DNA from: Suillus spraguei
Lineage: Eukaryota; Basidiomycota; Agaricomycetes; Boletales; Suillaceae
Reading direction: 5' to 3'
Assembly (NCBI GenBank): GCA_016800925.1
Contig: JABCPU010000238.1
Coordinates: 41,287-105,286, forward strand
Length of the DNA: 64,000 nucleotides
Both the position numbers and the translations under genes were made by a program. Below, piece by piece: positions 23,855 to 33,563 of this stretch. The first letter of the stretch is position 1; every line of letters starts with the position of its first letter. The notes under the pieces are model-generated. The model did not search any database. It was given only the letters and a program-made list of their open reading frames with translations, and had not been told where the DNA came from.

Positions 23855-24740
23855 CTTGCCTTGTGTATACTTAGACTGGTTTCTGAAAAATAGATAGAAG
23901 GACCAGAGAGATGTGTTTCCAAAACTGGCAAGATGTGTGGCGTCAGACCACATCATCAGTGAGGCCACAACTTACTCAAGATTGTCATCCAGATCTCGGG
24001 GGAGTGTGTTAATTTCCTTGTAGGTTTCCAGAAAGGTGGATGAGGAATATGCCTCACTATAAACCTTTACAGTGCGGCCTTCAGAAATCTCCCATTGCTG
24101 ATGGAAAGGCATTGAATGAAAGGTGGAGATGATTCTGTCCTCAAAGACCGACTTGATGATGTAAGTGATGCAGTGGTGATAAATGCCTGAGATCTCCATT
24201 TCTGGAGCTGCTTCTTCCAATGCAAACTTGACCTTTCTTTCGGTAAGTGAATGTTGACAGAAGAGCAGCACCAGCCATTCTCCACATGGAACAGATTAGA
24301 TCTATCCTTGAGATAGTCTTGGATAAGCCTCTTCTCATGCACATTGTCATAGACTTGTGCATCTTCCCTCCTGTACTCGTCGTCATCAAGAAAATCCCTT
24401 GCAAGGTGTTTCATTTCAGTGTTTGACTTGGAGTTTGATCCAGAGTACTGCCAGCAAAAGAGAAGGTCTGCTGTTGGGCTACTGAATGCGGAGAACAGCT
24501 CTTTAGGCCGGATATCTGGTGAGGGAAGTCCAGGAACAATTTGCAATCTCTCCAAATGGGGATTGATCCGGGTATTAAAGGTTAGGGCATCAGTGATTGC
24601 ATCAAGCCCTTTATTGCCACTCGGGATTAGAGTGGGGCATTGTGCATAGATGCAGAACAGTCCTACCGCATCAGGTGCTGTCTGGTAGGGGACAAGTATG
24701 GGCTGGTGGTTGGGGGATTGTTGATGACTTGGTGTCATAC
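23855..24740 (-). pseudogene. Plavaka-like transposase, N-terminal-middle fragment
   Basis: Reading from about 24735: NHQPILVPYQTAPDAVGLF, DALTFNTRINPHLE, CWQYSGSNSKSNTEMKHLAR, YRREDAQVYDNVHEKRLIQ, ENGWCCSSVNIHLPKE, a frame change, KVKFALEEAAPEMEISGIYH, TLPRDLDDNLE, a stop, VVASLMMWSDATHLASFG, SLWSFYLFF. This is the conserved front part of Plavaka-type transposases. It is interrupted at 23854 by LTR1. Upstream, the N-terminal zinc finger of the same gene is found at 32898-32243, on the far side of an insertion cluster. Confidence 0.75.
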
Positions 24741-25194
24741 ATGGTATGAGATTCATACCAAGCTAATATATAAGAAGGAGTGATAGGAAAGATCTAACAG
24801 TGCATACTATATCTCTAAGTTGTCCTATATTTTGCTCACATATATTTTGTTCACACTTTGATTGTCTTTTATATTTTGTTACTTTGATTTAGTTCCTTCA
24901 TATTCTATCCCCTTTTATTTTATTCCAGAACTTTCTATTCTCAAATTTGATGTCTTATAAGACTTTCAGACTTGACTCATCATGTTTTGTCATGATTTAT
25001 CATGCTTTGTAAGATCTTTGTAAGATTTGAACTTTATTTGTAATGAACTTGGTAAAAAAGGATGAGTAAGCTCACCCAAAGGCTTGGTTTGTCAGCTTTT
25101 GCATGACCAATTCCTGAGATGACTCAACAGCCTTTTGTCATGCTTTGTAAGAATTCACTGTATTTATAATAGTGGGAATCAATATAGTTTTCTA
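24735..25194 (+). repeat. LTR3-like repeat
   Basis: Starts with CATGGTATGAGATTCATACCA, a variant of the arm sequence near 50448, and contains ACTCATCATGTTTTGTCATG and GGCTTGGTTTGT words shared with the LTR3 copy at 50690-50820. The expected TTACA end is not present, so the copy is incomplete. It is directly followed by the left end of the Harbinger-like element. Confidence 0.45.
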
Positions 25195-25439
25195 AACTCG
25201 CTAAAGCGCTCGGTAAAGTTCAGTAAAATCGGCTAATCTATCTAGCCAACGATGGAGTCGGCCGGCATTGGGTATTGGAGTCTGAATACCAATGCCTGCT
25301 GCTCGCCAACATGTACTCCATTCTGCAAGACTACGAGCAAACCTGGGACTGTCTAAAGGCGATGGAGCCGCCCTACCATATGTCTGCATCCCATGGAAGA
25401 GGGAATTCTCGAGGACGTGGGTCCAATTCCCCTCACATA

Positions 25440-27321
25440 CTAGCCCTAGGTCCGCCACATCCAAGATCATTGTCCATTGGACTAGAGCCTCCGATTTCCA
25501 TCGCACTGACACTCTTGTGCGGCACCTCGTCACTCATCCATCCAATGCCTGTGTACTATTCTATGAAGGTAAAAAAACCACAGCTCATACTAATGAGGAG
25601 CGCCCTTCTGGAAAGGACAAGGGGGAAATCTATCGAGTCATAGTGAGACTGATATTTGAGAACGACTCAGAGCATTCGGTGGCATATGCTGAGGAGTCAA
25701 AGAAATTTGATGTAGCAGTGGGCAACCGAATTACTTCATAAGTGTTTGAATTGTTCACCATTGTAGCTACTAATTTAATTTTTAAAGGCCTTAAAAATTG
25801 TTCAAGGAGCAACTAAGCAAGTTCAACAAGACTGGTGCTGGCGTCACTCCACTTGATGAAAATGCGGCAGCCAACCTACATAGTAAGTGTTTTTTTGCCG
25901 TTGCTTTTTATTTTATTCATTGAACTTTCAGAGCAAGTGCTAGCTGAATTCCCATGGTACGACCAGCTTCATCCTTTCCTCTTCTCCAATCCCACCTTCG
26001 GCACTAAAATATTTATGTCCCAACCGGGAGTTGATCATGCTGCTTATTTCTACACCCTGGTCCGTCCACATGGGAGGGCCAATACCTCTGCCCGCCAAGA
26101 TACTGGTGACCATCGGCTCCTTCCCCCAACCGTCAGCTCCAGCCTGAGGGGGAGTCCCTCCTTTCCAGGCCTGCAACATCTTCAGCTGAGCAAGACGTCC
26201 TGATGAGCGGTTCTCATCAGCAGCAGCAACCACAGCCATCCACTCCTGATCCATTCCCAGTAAGTACTGCAAGTCCCTTCTCACTCTCACTCTTACACAC
26301 AACCACAGCCATCCACTTCTGATCCGTTCCCAGTGCCACAAGTCCCTTCTCACTCTCACTCTCACACATAATTGCAGCCACACCATCCCCTCCCTTCACA
26401 CCATCCTGACCCTCCTTACTAGCTGGTGCTGACATCAACGATCCAGATGGTGACCTTTATAATGATCCTGATGCCGACGCCGACAACAATGACCAAGGCC
26501 CTCTCTTTACCTCCCTTGGAAATGTGCTGGATACATTGGGAGGGGATGTAAATATGTATGACAGCGACAGCGGGATGGAGTTCAACTCCTCCCATCATCG
26601 TGTCATCAGTCTTGATAGTCCCCCCAAAGTGGTGGGACACAAGCGCCAGTATGCTATGTCACCGTCACCTCCTCCATCTGAATGAAACTCATTTGTTCTC
26701 CCCTGGAAACAACAGATGCCTGCACACCATAGTCATGCAGCATTTGGCACCTCTGGCACTGTCTCGTCTCATGGCCAAGCACTGCTCAGACCTTCCTCGT
26801 TCGCCTCATCTTCAGGAATATCACGCAGCCTCTCTACTCCCTCGTCGACGCCATCCTCATCACCCTACCCACCATCTGACTATTGCATTGCACTGACAGG
26901 ATCGCAGACTTCACTTTCCGCCAAGCCACAGAGCTCCATGAGCTCGAGGAAGAAGAGAACATCGGCGGCGGATGTGCAGAAATGCATCACCATGGTGAAC
27001 GATGACATTCAGAGCATGCGAAGCAACATGTCTGAGTGCCAACAATCGAAGAACGAGCGCTATGCCATCAAGATGGACTATCAGATGAAGAAGAAGGAAT
27101 TCTAGTGGCGCCGCGAGTCCCACTCACATGAGGTCCTGCTCTTGTCTACCATGTACCTCCATGAGCAGGAGGTGAAGAATAAGGAGATCCTTCGCCTCCA
27201 GGCTGCAGCTGCTCTGCAGGACAAGGAGGCTGAGACCTGGCATCTCAAGATCCAATATGAGACTATGATGTGTGGTGTGGGTGGGAGTGTTGCTGGTGCC
27301 TCGTCCTTGTCATCAGGCTGA
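25440..27321 (+). pseudogene. MYB/SANT-like companion gene of the Harbinger-like element
   Basis: In plus-strand order: TDTLVRHLVTHPSNACVLFY, PSGKDKGEIYRVIVRLIFEN, FDVAVGNRI, an intron-like gap, KEQLSKFNKTGAGVTPLDEN, an intron (about 25881-25930), EQVLAEFPWYDQLHPF, SQPGVDHAAYFYTLV, a low-complexity acidic stretch ADINDPDGDLYNDPDADADN, then a serine/proline-rich part and KKRTSAADVQKCITMVND, with a helical tail ending at TGA 27319-27321. This order matches the DNA-binding companion proteins that accompany fungal Harbinger-like transposases. An in-frame TAG at 27103-27105 and frame changes suggest decay. The start codon is uncertain because the region upstream of 25440 lacks a convincing exon. 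Confidence 0.6.
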
Positions 27322-28026
27322 TTTTATGTCGCATATTTTTGTCCTTGTTGTCATGTCAATTTTAGCATCTCATAGTTACTTTGCTGCTTGATTTTGATAT
27401 ATACATTTTACATACATTTGTTGAATCTCTTGTAGTAGTACACATACCTTCTGACTGCCAATGTAGTTCTGGTTTTTTCAAGCTACCCTTCCCTATATTC
27501 AGCTCTTGAGTAAGGACTGTCAAACAGTTGATCCATCATCCTCAAACAAGCTTGCCCTGGAGTACCCTCATATAATCTGTCACCTACAACTTCATCTCCA
27601 TCAGGCTCTTCAATCTCTTGAGCTGCAAATTTCCTGGCTTCCCTTTCAGCCCACCTCTGAGAACAGGAGAATTGTGGATTTTGCTTGCGATGGTGAGCTT
27701 CAAATCTGATGATCATGTTGTGCAAGATGATGCAGCACATAATCCAATGGACAGCTATCTGAAGCTCTCTTTCTGTGTGAATATTGAGACGAAGCTCTCG
27801 AAGGGATTGTAACCAGCCCTTAAGAGCAGCAAATGCATGCTCAACACATACACGAACCTGAAGAAAAATAAAAATAAAAATCAGCAACCTATCAGAATAA
27901 ATAAATAAAATCAACTCACTGTAGAAAGATGATAATTAAATGTCTTTTGATCCTTTGTCAGCCTTCCATTGTGGGGCTTCTTGAAAGGGACTATGCACCA
28001 CTTCTCAAGTGGGTATGCACTGTCAG

Positions 28027-29561
28027 TGTTATGACCATGCAAAACCGGAGATTAGTAAGAAGTCCTGGTCTTACATGGGGTTGTACCAGAGGGTTGTAAA
28101 GTCAAAGGGGCTTGGCCTCAGCTTGTACGCTGTGCCCCTTACCCGTGTATGTGCCCTTAATTTCGGATGAAGTCCAAGGGAGAGTTCTGGTGAAGTCCGG
28201 ATGGAGGGTCCGGACGAACTCTAAGGCAGGATAGCTCAATAGAGCTCCAATGGACTTCCGGATGAGCACGGGAATGCGCCGGAACTATTTCCGGAAGGTA
28301 GGGAGTAATGGTAACACTACTGGAACAAGCTCCAAGTAGAACTGATGAAAGATGGACCGCTGGACAAAGTCCAGGGCAGGATAGGAGCAGAGCTCCGGAG
28401 GGAAAGATGATCCATAGATGTCAGAGGATAGGATAGGATGGATCCGGAGGACTAGAGGTCCGAAGGTCCGGAGCTCAGAGGAGCGGAGGAGCGGAGGAGC
28501 AGAGGAGCGGAGGAGCAGAGGAGCAGAGGAGCAGAGGAGCGGAGGAGCAGAGGAGCAGAGGAGCAGAGGAGCAGAGGAGCGGAGGAGCAGAGGAGCAGAG
28601 GAGCAGAGGAGCAGAGGAGCGGAGGAGCAGAGGAGCAGAGGAGCAGAGGAGCAGAGGAGCAGAGGAGCAGAGGAGCGGAGGAGCGGATGATTGGATGATT
28701 GGATGATTGGATGAGCATAGCTCTGTGGATCTTAGAGGAAGTGTTGGCTACTAGAGAGGAGTAGGTCCAGATATGGTGTAGAGATAGTATAGACTACTCC
28801 AGACAAGGTCCAGAATAGAAACAGACAGTATAAGACTACCAAAGGTAGAGTCGGAGGTGAAACAGATGATAGACAGAGATGGACGAAGTCCAAAAAGATT
28901 ATAGGACATGGGATCAAAGCTCCGGCCTAGGGAGTGATCCCATAGGCCTGAGTCAGAAGCTTACAAGAGCCAGAGCCCAAGTGCAAGAACGGAAACAGAG
29001 TTATATAGAAATGATAACAGGATACAGAGTAATCAAAGAAATATACAGAAGTAGGAACAATGAATCAGACTAAGGTCTGCAGGAGTTGTACTATAAGTTT
29101 ATATACTGTAGGAGCATGCCGGAAGGTAAGTACGGATAGTCCGAGGCTATGTCTGAAGCATACGGAAACACATTAGTAAGTACAGTGGGACATAAGGCTA
29201 TGAACTCGGAGATGAAGCTTGTACGAAATACTTATCAAGACAGAGGCAGAGATCACCGAGAGCCGGAAGCACAGAGATACCCAAAAGCTGGAGACACAGG
29301 TATATTCTAAAAGGGGTAATGTGCAGGTGCACGGGAATAGTTCGGATATGAACTCGGATCGGATATGGACACGGATCAGATATGGACACGGATTGGATAT
29401 GGACATGGATTGGATATGGACATGGATGGATATGGATTGGAGTGGATGGGTGGATCAGATATGTGAACTGGATTGGATGGGTGGATCAGATATGTGTAGA
29501 TTGGGTGTCTGGATGTCCATGGATTGGATTTGATCTAGACCTGAATGTATGGTATATGACA
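28027..29561 (-). repeat. Solo LTR2, target duplication GTCAG
   Basis: TGTTATGACC to TATATGACA with GTCAG at 28022-28026 and 29562-29566. It sits inside the codons for the second catalytic Asp region (AD|S) of the Harbinger-like transposase. It is 1535 bp, about 170 bp shorter than the copy at 21098, mostly because its tandem arrays differ. Confidence 0.93.
28477..28690. repeat. 8-bp minisatellite GGAGCRGA in LTR2
   Basis: Alternating GGAGCAGA and GGAGCGGA units, with far fewer interruptions than the array at 21543-21890. Open frames across it are repeat artefacts. Confidence 0.9.
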
Positions 29562-30973
29562 GTCAGCCCAAACCCAATGGCCATCTGGTAAAAGAGCATC
29601 ATGCTGCTCATGGAGATGAGTTGATCAGAAAGCATAGGCATCATGGACACTTCCAGGATAACCAAGAGCATAATCAACAATGCAATGACAAGATTGTGAG
29701 GCATGACAACTGCCTAAAAATATTTAAATTTTGACCATGAATGGAGGGGGGGAACTTACCTGACAGCCAAGAGAATAGTTTGATTTTCTGTCATAAAATG
29801 TTTCACCAAAATGACCAGGTTTGGCATAAAGGTTAACTGTAGTGCTATCAACAGCTAGAATGCCATTGCGCCACTCAGGACAGGTTTTGGACCCTGCAAA
29901 TTGCCTAGCAAGCTCAGCATCCTCTGAATCAGGATGTGGGAAGCTGACAAAATTGTCATGCTGGTCAAGCAGTGCGATCATTACACGATTAGTGCAATTC
30001 ACAACAGACCCAACACTTATACCTGCCCATTGGGCAACATCCTGGAGAGAAATTGCATTCTCATAGTGGCCAGCACGATTGAGGAATATAGCAAGCTGAA
30101 TGGAGATAGGGAGCTGGGAATTGTTGGATTGGTTGTGAAAGATATGGTGATCAGAAATCTGATCAAGGATATCATCAAAAATGATAGGGTCCACATGTAG
30201 CTTCTACTGGAATAAATAGGGGCAGTGCTTCTCATGGTGAACAAGCATATGCAGCTTGGAGGCTTGTGGGGGAGGTTCATCAGGCTTCTGAAGCACACAA
30301 GATCTTGCAACCTCATCATGAAGAGCAGCAATTTGATAATGAAGCTAGTTGTAACATGCAGTGATCTCATCAGATTCATCAGAAGATTCACTGGAGATGT
30401 TGGAGGAAAGGGTAGGTGAAGAGGTGATATCCATGCTTGAATCAGAGTGTGAATCAGAGTTGGAAGTGGAGTGTGAATCAGAGCTTGACTCCTGAGCTTC
30501 AAAAAGTTGCTGGTATTGGAGTTGGGTTAGAGACAATGCAGCATTATCCACTGCATGAAGGAGATCATTGCAACTAGATGTGTGAGGCATGATGAGAGCT
30601 TGAGGTGTTCCCATATCATTCCCCTGACTGATCAATTGCACTGATCAAGTGGAGTTTTAATTTTGTTCACATGCTAAGTCTCACTCGTTGTGGATGACAG
30701 TGAGCACTGAGCAACACTACTAAGTTTTATATAGTTTTCCTATAGAAATGTGTATGTATGATATGTAGTAGAAACAATATGAAGGGCTGATAGCATCTGA
30801 TAACTTTGTTGACCATTTTCCCTGCCTTCTGTACCATATGCTTCAAAAATCTTAAGTGTTGTTTGAAATTTTGACGTCATGCCGATGTGCGCTGAGGATT
30901 ATGGCAGGTTTGAGTCATGTTTCCTGTAAGCTCTTTCCAAACTTTACCAAGCTTTACCGAGCCTTTACTGAGC

Positions 30974-31258
30974 TTACGAAAGTCACTCTGAGTCCCACTA
31001 ATGTACTTAGTAAAATAAGCTGACTCAACACACTAAATAGGAAGGTTTCTTACAAATTATGTGTAGAATCATGCTTAGTAAGCAGGGCCTCCAAAAGCTA
31101 TATAAGGAGCCCATTTTCACCTGTAATAACAGCTTCCCACTTGAAACTCTTGTCTCCAACCATGTAAGAACCATAAGAACTAAAAGTGCAGGCAATCTAG
31201 CCTTGAAGTAATGCTAAGAAATCTAAATCTACTCTACATTATATACTACCTTACAGGG
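30974..31258 (+). repeat. LTR3-like repeat, 3' part
   Basis: Contains ATCATGCTTAGTAAGCAGG, a TATA box (CTATATAAGGAG near 31100) and ends TATATACTACCTTACA, all shared with the LTR3 copy at 50830-51092. It lies between the right end of the Harbinger-like element and a truncated LTR2. Confidence 0.5.
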
Positions 31259-31264
31259 GTTGAA

Positions 31265-32242
31265 GTCTTATTTCCGAGTTCATAGCCTTGTGTTCTGCAA
31301 TGCCTCAGACATAGCCTCGGACTATCCTTACTTGCCTTCCGGCATGCTACCTACAGTATATAAACTTGTAGTACAACTCCTGCAGACCTCAGTCTGATCA
31401 TTGCTTTCCTACTTCTGTATATTCCTTTGACTTCTGTATCTTGTTACCATGTCTATATAAATCTGTTTCCATTCTCGCACTTGGGCTCCGGCCCTTGTAA
31501 GCTTCCAACTCAGACCTATGGGATCATTCCCTAGGCCGGAGCCTTGATCCTTTGTCCTATATCCTTTTTGGACTTCATCCGTTTCCTGTCTCTCATCCGA
31601 TTCACCTCCGACTCTACCTGTGGTAGCCTTATCCTGTCTGTTTCTATTCCGGACCTTGTCCAGAGTAGTCTATACTACCTCTACACCATATCCGGACCTA
31701 CTCCTCTCTAGTAGTTAACACCTCCCCTAAGATCCATAGAGCTACACTTGTCCAATCATCCAATCATCCGCCCCTCTGCTCTTCTGCTCCTCCGAGCTCC
31801 GGACCTTCGGATCTCTGGACCTCCAGATCTATCCTATTCTATCCCCCGACATCTATGGATCATCTTTCTCTCCAGAGCTTTTCTCCTATCCTGCCCTGGA
31901 CTTTGTCCAGGAGTTCATCCTTCATTCATTCTACTTGGAACTTGTTCCAGTAGTCTTACCATTACTCTCTACCATCCGGAAATAGTTCTGGCGCATTTCC
32001 ACGCTCATCCAGAAGTCCTTCGGAGCTCTATCGAGCTATCCTGTCCTACAGAGTTCATCTGGACTCCATCTGGACTTCACTATAACTCCCCCTTGGACTT
32101 CATCCAAAATTAAGGGCACATACTCGGGTAAGGGGCACAGTGTACAAGCTGAGGCCAAGCCCCTTTGACTTTCCATCCCTCCGGTACAACCCCATGTAAG
32201 ACCAGGACTTCTTAGTAGCCCCAGTTTTGCATGGTTGTAACA
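31265..32242 (+). repeat. Truncated LTR2 copy
   Basis: Starts at AGTCTTATTTCCGAG, a position well inside LTR2, and ends GTTGTAACA. The TATA box is near 31356-31364. The first part of the LTR (with the 17-bp array) and most of the 8-bp array are missing. No target duplication can be tested because the left end is truncated. Confidence 0.8.
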
Positions 32243-32898
32243 CTCCCACAAAGTAGAAAAGTCAGAAACTGTGTACTTGAGGACTGGCAAGAAGTCATAT
32301 CCCTGTACAGTTGTGTTGTCACTGTATACACATTCTATATAAGACCCTTAAGTAGCAAGACATTGGTTGAGAGGGCTATCTGGTGGTGGTGGTGGTATAT
32401 GCAGGAGATCAGTAGGTCCAGCTGGGACATAATCTGCATAACATGCAGGCATGCAGATTCATTGGCTAGAACAGGCAGAAACAATAGCAGGTGCATCAGG
32501 GATAGGTGGGATTGGGAGCTGTTGTCCTGGAATGCAGGCATCAGAAGGCCCTGCAATATTTTCATCCTTGCAATAATATTAGACCAAGTGACTGATAATA
32601 GATATCAAATAACATACCTCGTGCACATCAAATTATTGAACATTGTTAACATCAATCTGGTCAGCAGGACTTAGAGACAGCCTACGAGGATTGCGGCTTG
32701 TGTCTCTGGCTTTTGGTGAGGTGGACCCTTGGTAAGCATATTTCTTTCGGAACCTTCACTTCTCCAGGCGACGCTGCTGTTTATAGACATCAGCATCAAG
32801 GGTTTTGCTGGCATCACATCGAGCCTCATGGTTACTGAGGCTTCTCTGAGTTGTGAAAGCCTTTGCACAGCCAAGGCAGGAGAGGGCATCCATGGGAT
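32243..32898 (-). pseudogene. Plavaka-like transposase, N-terminal zinc-finger fragment
   Basis: ATG near 32898 starts MDALSCLGCAKAFTTQR followed by SLSNHEARCDASKT, a C2HC-type finger, then DADVYKQQRRLEK. It continues with SPADQIDVNN, an intron-like gap, AGPSDACIPGQQLPIPPIPD and HIPPPPPDSPLN, and ends at the LTR2 copy. This is the usual front end of Plavaka-type transposases, and the conserved part that should follow is found at 24735. The fragments therefore belong to one original gene pulled apart by the cluster 24735-32242. Several stops are in frame. Confidence 0.65.
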
Positions 32899-33563
32899 GC
32901 AGACTTGAGCACAGTACAAGCAGAAAACTTTTATATTGCAACATACAGTCAACATATATCATAAAAAATATATTAAATTAGCATTACAGCCAAGATTACC
33001 ATGAATGCACCTGCAACTCCTGAAATTCTTCAGACTGAACAACCAAACTAGTCAAATCACATCCTTTCTCATCTGTCTGCCATGGCATGTCCATGAGCGG
33101 CTACTAGGCCCTTCTCCGAAGTCTCATATGGGTAGCCCACTCATACACATACACATAGGCATCATTTGGCTGAAATACAAGGGGTATCAAGTAGCATTCA
33201 GACCACAGTAAGGAGTACTAACCTTAAATGAATGGATACTCTGCAATTGCTGTGGGTTTCCATGGTGGTGTCCATTCATCTTGTGGAGTGGTGTCAGTTC
33301 ATCTCATGAGTCCTGAGTCAAAACCATCAGCTGGAACTTCAAGGTAATACCATCTGAAACTCATTGACATTGTCCAAGTTAGTCAAGAGAACATGACTGT
33401 TTAGAAAGAGCTCCTGAATGGATAATGCAATAATGGATATGTTTGGCACAAAGTCAGACAAATACAGTCATATGATTTATTATCTGGGATTGAAATCCCT
33501 ATATACTGATCATATTATCAAGGGCACCACTCTATCTACTACTACTGCCATTAAGCTCTAACT
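32899..33563. other. Intergenic, no gene recognised
   Basis: AT-rich sequence between two divergent decayed genes (the minus-strand Plavaka-like N-terminus and the plus-strand DUF6698-type gene). Only short, unrecognised open frames occur. Confidence 0.4.

Larger units (their letters stand above)
27483..30641 (-). pseudogene. PIF/Harbinger-like DDE transposase, split by an LTR
   Basis: The N-terminus (30641-30345) is acidic and serine-rich. The next part reads LHYQIAALHDEVARSC, FDDILDQISDHHIF, LPISIQLAIFLNRAGHYENA, WAGISVGSVVNCTNRVM (helix-turn-helix), CPEWRNGILAVDST (first catalytic Asp), FGETFYDRKSNYSLGCQ, an intron (29757-29714), VVMPHNLVIVDY-type residues, and GHWVWAD, where LTR2 (28027-29561) interrupts. 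Beyond it come SAYPLEKWCIVPFKKPHNG, an intron (27914-27857), CVEHAFAALKGWLQSLREL (catalytic Glu) and CCIILHNMIIRFE. The stop is at 27485-27483. Two TAG codons interrupt the N-terminal half (near 30343 and 30199). The enzyme would cut and join the element ends, but this copy is dead. Confidence 0.8.
25195..30973. mobile_element. PIF/Harbinger-like DNA transposon, two genes, interrupted
   Basis: Left end near 25195 reads CTAAAGCGCTCGGTAAAG then TTCAGTAAA; the right end (30931-30973) in reverse complement reads GCTCAGTAAAGGCTCGG followed by TAAAGCTTGGTAAAG. These imperfect terminal inverted repeats bracket a plus-strand MYB/SANT-like gene and a convergent minus-strand transposase, the usual two-gene content of PIF/Harbinger elements. 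A solo LTR2 (28027-29561) sits in the transposase. The left flank is TAA-like and the right TTA-like, so a clean 3-bp target duplication is not shown. Confidence 0.7.

Noticed and set aside
25201..25533. 110-codon minus-strand frame at the left end of the Harbinger-like element
   Set aside because: Overlaps the terminal repeat and the upstream part of the companion gene on the other strand; no family resemblance.
28418..28718. Open frames on both strands rich in Ser, Arg, Gln
   Set aside because: Minisatellite artefact inside the second solo LTR2.
30974..31258. The two LTR3-like pieces at 24735-25194 and 30974-31258 as one LTR split by the Harbinger-like insertion
   Set aside because: They overlap in content (both contain the middle region), so they are not simply the two halves of one copy.
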